From assembly GCA_013334845.1 (NCBI GenBank), contig JAAXWV010000088.1, positions 1-5,853 of the forward strand: 5,853 nt of DNA, in the 5' to 3' direction. The notes beneath the pieces were generated by a model, which did not search any database, was not told where the DNA came from, and saw only the letters and a program-made list of their open reading frames with translations. Shown one piece after another: positions 1-5,700 of this stretch; the stretch's first letter is position 1; the number at the start of each line of letters is the position of its first letter. This DNA is from Candidatus Roizmanbacteria bacterium. GTDB taxonomy: Bacteria; Patescibacteriota; Microgenomatia; UBA1406; GWC2-37-13. The translations under genes were made by a program, and so were the position numbers.

Positions 1-6
1 TCCAAA

Positions 7-21
7 TTCTTAATTTAAGAA
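7..21. repeat. short AT-rich palindrome after the ABC ATPase gene
   Basis: TTCTTAA and TTAAGAA are perfect 7-bp arms around one central base, just downstream of the stop of the leftward ABC gene. The central spacing is too short for a normal RNA hairpin loop, and no clear U-tract follows on the minus strand. It is therefore a weak candidate for a terminator or a protein-binding site. Nothing else is visible in positions 1-45, and no start of the expected permease gene can be seen there. Confidence 0.25.
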
Positions 22-45
22 GACTGCCACATTTCTTTATCAAAA

Positions 46-1056
46 TCATATTCTGCTATTTTCTTTGAAAACCATCTTGGGATCGATATTTTCTATGATC
101 TCTTCCAAAGGAGGGTCTTCAATCGTGATATCTTTTATTTCGGTCTGCTTCACCAACCTGTTCAGCACTTCATCAATAGAAACGCGTGAGGTATCGACGG
201 TATATTCGACCTGACCGTCAGCTATTTTTCGTGCAGTGAGCCCTTCGGGCAAAGCTTCAAGGAGCGGCTGCTTTTTTTCCGATTCAATTTTGATAATTTT
301 TTTACTGACAAATTCTTTCCGGAGATTAGCCGTGCGTCCATCGAAAACAACCGAACCGTAGTTGATTACAATAGTACGGTCAGCAATGGATTCAATATCG
401 CCTACGTCGTGAGACGTGAGAAATATAGTTGTATCTTCTTCTCTGTTGAGAGCGTTAAGGGTCTCACGAAGCTTACGTTTGGCCACCACATCAAGGCCGA
501 TGGTGGGTTCGTCAAGAAAAATGAGCGGTGGTTTGTGAAGCAAGGCCAGGGCAACCTCAGCGCGCATACGCTGGCCGAGAGAAAGCTTACGGACGGGCTG
601 TTGGAAAATATCTTTTAGATCAAAAAGTTCGACTAGTTTTTCTTTTTGCTGACGGTATATACCTGTCGGGATTTCATAAATTTTGGAAAACAAATGAAAT
701 GAATCGGCTATCGGTAAATTAAAAAGCAGCTGTGAGCGCTGACCGAAAACGGTACCTATTTTGAAGGCAAGTTTTTTGCGTTGTACTTGCGGATTGAGAC
801 CAAGAACTGAAATGTCGCCGCGTGTAGGGAATAGAATACCCGTGAGAATTTTGATGGTGGTAGACTTCCCTGCTCCATTGGGGCCGATAAAGGCAACCGT
901 CTCCCCTTTTTCAACCGAAAATGAGATGTTGTTGACGGCGTGGACAGATTTCTTATCCGGGCTCAGTAGATTGGCAAGAAAACCTTTGTGGGGATTTTTG
1001 ACGGGGAAGGTGAATGTTTTGTAGAGATGATGTACCTCTACGGCCGAGTGAGACAT
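46..1056 (-). CDS. ABC-2 type exporter ATP-binding protein (COG4586-like)
   Basis: This is the nucleotide-binding subunit of an ABC exporter, 336 residues, expected to sit on the inner face of the membrane and power an ABC-2 type permease. All the ATPase motifs are intact: Walker A GPNGAGKST at 58-66, Q-loop glutamine in GQRSQ around 106, signature LSLGQRMRAE at 158-167, Walker B with catalytic glutamate in LIFLDEPTIGLD at 178-189, and the H-loop histidine at 216. Residues 1-40 form an extended N-terminus and residues from about 250 a C-terminal extension. Both agree with the COG4586 group of uncharacterised exporter ATPases, whose length is similar. The substrate cannot be read from the sequence. 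The partner permease is not in the window and would lie to the left, after the TGA stop. The ATG is preceded by an extended -10 box only 5 nt away and by no Shine-Dalgarno sequence. Sampled GC is high (39 of 60 at 541-600). Confidence 0.93.
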   Translation of the reverse strand: MSHSAVEVHHLYKTFTFPVKNPHKGFLANLLSPDKKSVHAVNNISFSVEKGETVAFIGPNGAGKSTTIKILTGILFPTRGDISVLGLNPQVQRKKLAFKIGTVFGQRSQLLFNLPIADSFHLFSKIYEIPTGIYRQQKEKLVELFDLKDIFQQPVRKLSLGQRMRAEVALALLHKPPLIFLDEPTIGLDVVAKRKLRETLNALNREEDTTIFLTSHDVGDIESIADRTIVINYGSVVFDGRTANLRKEFVSKKIIKIESEKKQPLLEALPEGLTARKIADGQVEYTVDTSRVSIDEVLNRLVKQTEIKDITIEDPPLEEIIENIDPKMVFKENSRI

Positions 1057-1061
1057 GATCT

Positions 1062-1070
1062 ATTGTAGCA
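1062..1070 (-). promoter_or_regulatory. extended -10 promoter of the ABC ATPase gene
   Basis: Read on the minus strand the sequence is TGCTACAAT, a TGn extended -10 element with hexamer TACAAT. Only AGATC separates it from the ATG, so transcription would begin at or next to the start codon. The -35 position (1085-1090) is a weak match (TGTATA). No Shine-Dalgarno sequence is present. The expected mRNA is leaderless. Confidence 0.5.
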
Positions 1071-1075
1071 TTCAT

Positions 1076-1104
1076 TTGTACATTTATACATAATTAGGTA
1101 TAAT
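1076..1104 (+). promoter_or_regulatory. plus-strand promoter TTGTAC-N17-TATAAT
   Basis: TTGTAC at 1076-1081 and a perfect TATAAT at 1099-1104 are separated by exactly 17 bp, the best sigma-70 type match in the window. It points away from the ABC gene and towards the 3' end of the DUF3800 gene. There is no plus-strand protein gene downstream for over 1.6 kb. The predicted start, around 1111, lies about 6 nt before the closing stem of the structured element described next. AT-rich DNA gives chance TATAAT boxes, but the spacing and placement make this one credible. Confidence 0.5.
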
Positions 1105-1110
1105 GAGAGA

Positions 1111-1180
1111 GGATAGATCCGACCCGAACTGTAGCGTTTACCGCTGCGTTTCCGCAAGGAATAGGGTCGGATTTCTATTT
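1111..1180 (+). ncRNA. candidate small structured RNA, three-way junction
   Basis: The closing stem is ATCCGACCC (1117-1125) with GGGTCGGAT (1164-1172), 9 perfect pairs. Inside it are two hairpins. The first is GTAGCG (1131-1136) with CGCTGC (1142-1147), which has one G-U pair and a TTTAC loop. The second is TTCC (1150-1153) with GGAA (1158-1161), closed by a GCAA loop of the GNRA type. The junction strands are GAACT, GT and TA. A T-rich tail, TTTCTATTT, follows the closing stem, as at an intrinsic terminator. An alternative small hairpin, TGCG-TTTC-CGCA at 1145-1156, competes with both. The GNRA loop exists only on the plus strand, the same direction as the promoter just upstream. The 3' end overlaps the last codons of the DUF3800 gene in antisense. 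I recognise no known RNA family. A plain terminator-like or palindromic repeat element is the main alternative. Confidence 0.4.
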
Positions 1181-1807
1181 AGGCCATATTTGAACCACGA
1201 TTTCCCGGTGAGCAATAATTCGTTTGTATTCAGCTGAATATTTCTTTTTGTGTTGTACACTCCTGTTAATCACACCAGCTACATAATCTGCTAGTTGTAT
1301 TAGATGATTACTAGTAGATCGCTGCATTTTTATTTTGCTTATTATTTCTTTACCATCGAGATTGATTCTCTTTTTTAAATAGAAAGAAAGCTGACGTTTG
1401 AAGTCGAGATTTCCGCTTTCGTCAACTATCACAGTAGATTTCGCGAGTTTGTTTTTAGCGTTCTCAAATATAAGACTGCAAGCATATTTATAAAACGAAT
1501 TTTTGTCTTTGAAACCATTTCCCCATAATTTCTGTGGGTCTTTATTTATTACTATGCCATAATAGAAAAAGTTATAGGGAGCGATTGCCTTTAAAAACGA
1601 CGCTCTTACTGTATGGGAATTTCTTTTGAAGTAGAACTCGTATTTGCTAGGTAGGTTCAACTCTCTTTTTAGGAGTTCTATCCTTTGATCACACGCAACA
1701 GCTTCCTCATTGTCATTAAATACAACTAGTGCGACGGTAAAATATTGGCTAGAGCCTTTTTCAAGCTTTAGGCCAGGGTCTCCTGATTCGTCAATAAAAA
1801 CGAGCAT
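1175..1807 (-). CDS. DUF3800 domain protein
   Basis: The 210-residue protein is recognisable as DUF3800, a family with a predicted RNase H-like fold that is common in mobile and defence-related gene neighbourhoods. Its biochemical role is not settled. The family marks are FIDESGDPG at 4-12 (D6, E7), an EFYFK segment at 57-61 in the place of the usual E-x-K region, VDESG at 128-132 (D129, E130), and the C-terminal QLADYVAG at 171-178 (D174). These acidic residues would form the metal site if the fold is catalytic. No signal peptide or membrane segment is seen, so it should be cytoplasmic. Start and stop (TAG) are clear, and the length is ordinary for the family. The gene is strikingly AT-rich (15 GC in 60 at 1321-1380) compared with the ABC gene, a possible sign of transfer. 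The membrane protein gene lies 51 bp upstream on the same strand. Confidence 0.85.
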   Translation of the reverse strand: MLVFIDESGDPGLKLEKGSSQYFTVALVVFNDNEEAVACDQRIELLKRELNLPSKYEFYFKRNSHTVRASFLKAIAPYNFFYYGIVINKDPQKLWGNGFKDKNSFYKYACSLIFENAKNKLAKSTVIVDESGNLDFKRQLSFYLKKRINLDGKEIISKIKMQRSTSNHLIQLADYVAGVINRSVQHKKKYSAEYKRIIAHREIVVQIWPK

Positions 1808-1818
1808 AGTTGAGTGTA

Positions 1819-1846
1819 ATTATATTTACCTTATTTTCTTTGAGAA
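1819..1846 (-). promoter_or_regulatory. promoter of the DUF3800 gene
   Basis: On the minus strand TTCTCA (1846-1841) and a perfect TATAAT (1824-1819) are 16 bp apart. The expected start lies around 1812, giving a leader of about 5 nt. An alternative hexamer, TACACT at 1818-1813, would give a leaderless mRNA. No Shine-Dalgarno sequence stands at the usual distance from the ATG. An AAGG occurs, but about 20 nt upstream, too far to serve. The gene could also be read through from the membrane protein gene 51 bp upstream. Confidence 0.4.
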
Positions 1847-1858
1847 GAATGATATACC

Positions 1859-2662
1859 TCATTTTTTACGTGCAATAGGTACTGGCCGGGCCATTGCTTC
1901 CTCAATCTCATAGAGGAGTCGACGATATTCTTTGGTGGTGATTTGCCAACTGCCTGGTTGAAGCGGATTATCGAGATCCTCAATAAGGATCGCGATAAGA
2001 TAGGCTAAAATGCCGATTCCGAGAGTAAACATATAATCAAGAACTATAGAGTCAACTGCGATAAACAGCGAAAACAGCATAATGAGAAAAGTTGCAAGCA
2101 ATATAAAAACGTGAAGAATGAGGGGGAGATGGCGACCGCTATGTTGAAGGCGTCGTTCGCGGCCGGAAAGTACTTGAGAAAAAATAGTAAAGGCAACATT
2201 GCTCATTTGGGGTACCTGATCGGCGATAAGATAGACATTTTCCTGAATAGCGACGATAGCTTGTTCCAGATCGTCGAGACGTTCGCCTTGCTCAATCTTC
2301 TTCCAGCCATCATTGATAAGTAAATTGACATAGTTCTTCATAGAATCTCGGGTTGACTGAGCAAGCTTGAGTGGCAAATGCGAGCTAAACATGAGAAGCT
2401 GACGAATAGCGCGAATCTCTTCCCGAACGGCATTGGTAAGATTGTTCCAGTTTTCCCACTCCGTCTGAATGATAAATGCGGAGATAATACCGAAAATGAG
2501 GCCCACTGTAGAATAAAGCCAGGAAATGCCATTAAGATTAGCGGAAAGCATGGGAAATAGCTCCCAACCTGAAAAACGGAATATGGCGAAGGCAATAGAA
2601 AAAAGAACAATAAAGGGGACAAGCTTAAAGATTAAGATAAGTCGCGGATTTATATTTCTCAT
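1859..2662 (-). CDS. DUF4239 / bestrophin-like membrane protein
   Basis: This is a 267-residue inner-membrane protein with four hydrophobic segments at about 8-30, 44-65, 180-202 and 207-227. They are arranged as two pairs around a long polar, largely helical region (about 66-178) rich in charged residues. After the last segment comes DLDNPLQPGSW at 229-239, the aspartate/proline motif seen in DUF4239 proteins, a family related in layout to bestrophin anion channels. The assignment rests on this topology and motif. Channel activity in this protein is an inference. The C-terminus is basic (RKK). The ATG at 2662 follows an extended -10 box by 6 nt with no Shine-Dalgarno sequence. The gene is divergent from the large glycosidase gene and is followed on its own strand, after 51 bp, by the DUF3800 gene. 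No functional link to either neighbour is apparent. Confidence 0.75.
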   Translation of the reverse strand: MRNINPRLILIFKLVPFIVLFSIAFAIFRFSGWELFPMLSANLNGISWLYSTVGLIFGIISAFIIQTEWENWNNLTNAVREEIRAIRQLLMFSSHLPLKLAQSTRDSMKNYVNLLINDGWKKIEQGERLDDLEQAIVAIQENVYLIADQVPQMSNVAFTIFSQVLSGRERRLQHSGRHLPLILHVFILLATFLIMLFSLFIAVDSIVLDYMFTLGIGILAYLIAILIEDLDNPLQPGSWQITTKEYRRLLYEIEEAMARPVPIARKK

Positions 2663-2668
2663 GGATTT

Positions 2669-2677
2669 AGTATAACA
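2669..2677 (-). promoter_or_regulatory. extended -10 promoter of the DUF4239 gene
   Basis: The minus strand reads TGTTATACT, that is TGn followed by TATACT, with AAATCC between the hexamer and the ATG. Six bases is the normal distance from a -10 box to the first transcribed base, so the mRNA should begin at the start codon. The -35 position has no good hexamer and is occupied by the inverted repeat at 2679-2696. Confidence 0.55.
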
Positions 2678-2678
2678 G

Positions 2679-2696
2679 TTATTACTGTAGTAATAA
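2679..2696. promoter_or_regulatory. perfect inverted repeat, possible operator
   Basis: TTATTAC and GTAATAA are perfect 7-bp arms around TGTA. One more A-T pair follows on the outside after a mismatch (2677 and 2698). The repeat covers the -35 position of the leftward DUF4239 promoter and lies between the two divergent promoters, where a dimeric repressor would block RNA polymerase. The DNA is AT-rich, so chance cannot be excluded, and no regulator gene is in the window. It does not match the TACAnnTGTA pattern of BlaI/CopY-type operators. Confidence 0.35.
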
Positions 2697-2723
2697 GTAT
2701 TTATGAGTATTAACTACGCAGTC

Positions 2724-2754
2724 TTGGCTTGCAATTTTTCTCAATTTTTATAAT
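2724..2754 (+). promoter_or_regulatory. likely promoter of the large glycosidase gene
   Basis: A perfect TATAAT at 2749-2754 would start transcription near 2761, leaving a leader of about 23 nt. The upstream match is poor: TTGGCT at 2724-2729 with a 19-bp spacer or TTGCAA at 2729-2734 with a 14-bp spacer. The leader has no Shine-Dalgarno sequence. An AAGGAG does occur inside the gene at 2797-2802, but no usable in-frame start follows it. Confidence 0.35.
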
Positions 2755-2783
2755 ATTGAATATATTAATACGCTAGTTAAATT

Positions 2784-5700
2784 ATGAAGTATCGGAAAGG
2801 AGAGATAGGAATTTTCGTTGCGTTTGGTGCTCTTATATTTTTAGGTGTGAGCACTATAATTGGCTCTGTATTTCTAAATACTAATAATAAAATAGGAGTG
2901 CGCTCGCGAGCCGCCTCAAATAACTGTAATAATACAGTTCCCAATAAAGGAGGATATTGCAATGACAAGATAGCGTATATATGCTCCTCTTCAAATGACT
3001 CTGGTACAATGTTGGCAGATTGCACCAATATAGGTGACGGCAAGTGCCACACAGGAACAGACAGCTCAGGACAAGTAGATTACATAGGGTGTAACCCACG
3101 AGAAGGAATCGTCCTCAACTGTACATACGGTAACACGACCTATATCGATCAACGAGGCGGGTACTGTGAGGGAGATGTACCTAAGATATGTAATGCCGGT
3201 TCATTTACCCGACTTAATGTGAATGGAGCCGATGTCACCTGTCCCAGCGGTACTTGCACCAACGACGGCAGGACAGACTATATCGGGTGCAGCGGAACGG
3301 CTCCTGTTTCTTCAATCACAACTTCTTCCGTCATACCATCGGTCACTCCAGTACCAACTGCTACACCGTTAAGAAATCAAACACCGACTATACACGTTTC
3401 TCGCAACTGTACATACGGTAACACGACCTATATCGATCAACGAGGCGGGTACTGTGAGGGAGATGTCCCCATGATCTGTAACGGGGATGCCTTCACCCAG
3501 TTAAATGTCGATGGGAAGTATATTACCTGTCCCAGCGGTACTTGCACCAACGACGGCAGGACAGACTATATCGGGTGCAGCGGAGCGGCCCAGACGGGAA
3601 AGTCAAATACAACCGGAAACCAGCAGCAGAATACAAACTCATCAATTATTTCGGGATCTTGTATTAGGGACGGTGTTACATATGCCAATAATAAAGGAGG
3701 TTATTGCAGCGACGACCATAATGCAATGATTTGTATTAATAATAATTTTGTCCCGTTTGTAAATTGTGGGACAAATTACTGTGGAACGAGAGAAGATCGT
3801 GTAGATGGTAATGGCTATCGAGATTATGTTGGATGTGACGGGAAGGGCCCGCAAGCTTCATCGGGCTTAACATCAACCTCAAAATCAATCTCAGTTCTTA
3901 GTCAAAAATCCGCAACAAGTAAGGAAGTTAATGCTAATTTTTTCCTTGAACTTTCAAAATGCGATAACGCCTCAAGTACATATATTGCAATAAAAAACGG
4001 CACAGAGATATCTAATGGGCAATGTCTCAATAATAGTTGTACAGCTGCCATGAAACTAACCTTAGATTCAACTAACCCGAAAGTGACCGTTACTGGATAT
4101 GCATTGATAACTGACAATGATGGAACAATTCATAATATATCTGAAACTATTGAGTTGAATTATAATGATGCGAGTCAGCCTCAGTCTATCTCACGAGGTT
4201 TTGTATGTGGATATCCTGTCTTGAAAGAGATTAACAAATCAATTTCACAAGGTTCAGGTTCCCCCTTCGGTTTAAATGTAAATCTGATCGGAAGATATGT
4301 TGATGATCGTTCGGTAATTAACGAACCTCTTAATATGGTTAAGGGTACAGGCGCTTCATGGCTGCGTTTGGAATTTAACTGGGCAAGTTTACAAACAGAT
4401 GTAGGCAATCCCACAGGTGCTTTTAATTGGACAAATACTGATGCTGTGGTTCAATCGGTAAAAGATAAGGGCTTCAATATTTTAGGTCTACTCGCTTATA
4501 ACTCCCTAGGTAGAAATCAAGTTTTCCCTGTTGATGATAATGGATGTAACGGAAATTGTGAAGAAAACTGGAAAAAATATCTTACGGCTGTTGTCAGTAG
4601 ATACAAAGACAGCATCACCCATTGGCAAATATGGAACGAACCAGATACATATCAATTCAACCATAACGCTGAAAATGGAAATTCACCATCTAGATATAGT
4701 TATTTACTTAAAGTAAGTCAACAGATTATTAAGCAAATACAACCGAATGCAAAAATTGTGATGGGTGGATTCAATCCGGATACTCCTGAGTGGGCATATA
4801 AAGTAATGGCAGAAGGAGGGTCAAATTACGTTGATGTGGTAGACGTTCACCCGTACATAACGTATTCTAATCTTTCTCCGGAAGCCAATTATTGGATTGA
4901 AAAAGAATATCCTTTTATCGCTATGTCAAAACAATTTGGTAAAGAGTTATGGGCTACAGAATTTGGCTGGCCTACTCAACATTACTCAAATAGAGCCTAT
5001 GTAAGCCCCAATACACAAGGTGAATACATTGCCAGAGCTTATATTCAGGGAATAGCAAACGGGTTTAGTAAGTTGTTTCTCTTTAAATATAATGATGACC
5101 CTGGGAGTGATGCGGACGGACAGTTTCAAACTTTTGGATTAGTTAATACTTCGTGGTTACAGTCGAAAGGCTCATATGAAACATATGTAAATATGACAAA
5201 TGCTCTCAATAATAGCGTGATAGTGGCTAAATATGATCCTACCTATGACCCCTCCTACTCGAATAGTTCTAAATCATCTAAGATGGATACATTTGAACAA
5301 GGTTGGCTTTATAATCAGAATAGTGGAAGTGTGCAAATAACCAACAGTGAAAGTCTGGAAAAACATAACGATTTGGCTTCCATGTCTGTAACGTACACAT
5401 TGAATAGTAAGAGTGATAAGGTTACGATAGCGAGAAGTAGTAATCATGAAATAAGCATTCCCGGTAACGCAACTAAATTTGGATTTTGGGTGAAAAACAA
5501 CTCGTTCAATAATCCGGTGATAAGTGTAATACTGAGAGATAATAACAGTGGCATCTATGAATATGAAATTGGACGCTTGAGTGTGACTGGAGAATGGACA
5601 AGATATGAGGTTGATTTGCAGAATATGCAAGAGGTTGGCCCAGATGGAGAGGCTCTAAGAAAGGTAAATAGAGAGCATACTCAATTTGTAGGTATTGGTT

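Noticed and set aside
1117..1172. Terminal inverted repeats of a tiny transposable element
   Set aside because: The arms are only 9 bp, there is no clear target duplication, and the interior folds as a junction. A dispersed repeat cannot be fully excluded without the genome.
1111..1172. Hammerhead ribozyme, suggested by the three-way junction
   Set aside because: The junction strands are GAACT, GT and TA. The conserved CUGANGA and GAAA core strands are absent.
46..2662. Alternative code with TGA read as glycine, as in some CPR lineages
   Set aside because: The ABC and DUF4239 genes end at TGA at family-typical positions, and 1023 codons of the large gene use GGN for glycine with no in-frame TGA.
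2777..3099. Minus-strand open frames opposite the first cysteine module
   Set aside because: They lie antisense to a continuous, domain-bearing frame on the plus strand and show no family motif of their own.
3116..3584. Diversity-generating retroelement variable region
   Set aside because: Differences between the copies involve all bases rather than adenine sites only, and neither a template repeat with a reverse transcriptase nor an accessory gene is in the window.
2925..3836. CRISPR array, suggested by repeated blocks
   Set aside because: The repeats are coding, in frame, differ in spacing, and make cysteine modules of one protein.
5274..5630. Minus-strand open frame of 118 codons opposite the C-terminal domain
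   Set aside because: It is a shadow of the AT-rich glycosidase gene. The plus-strand frame continues through it with sensible protein sequence, and no promoter or motif supports the minus-strand frame.
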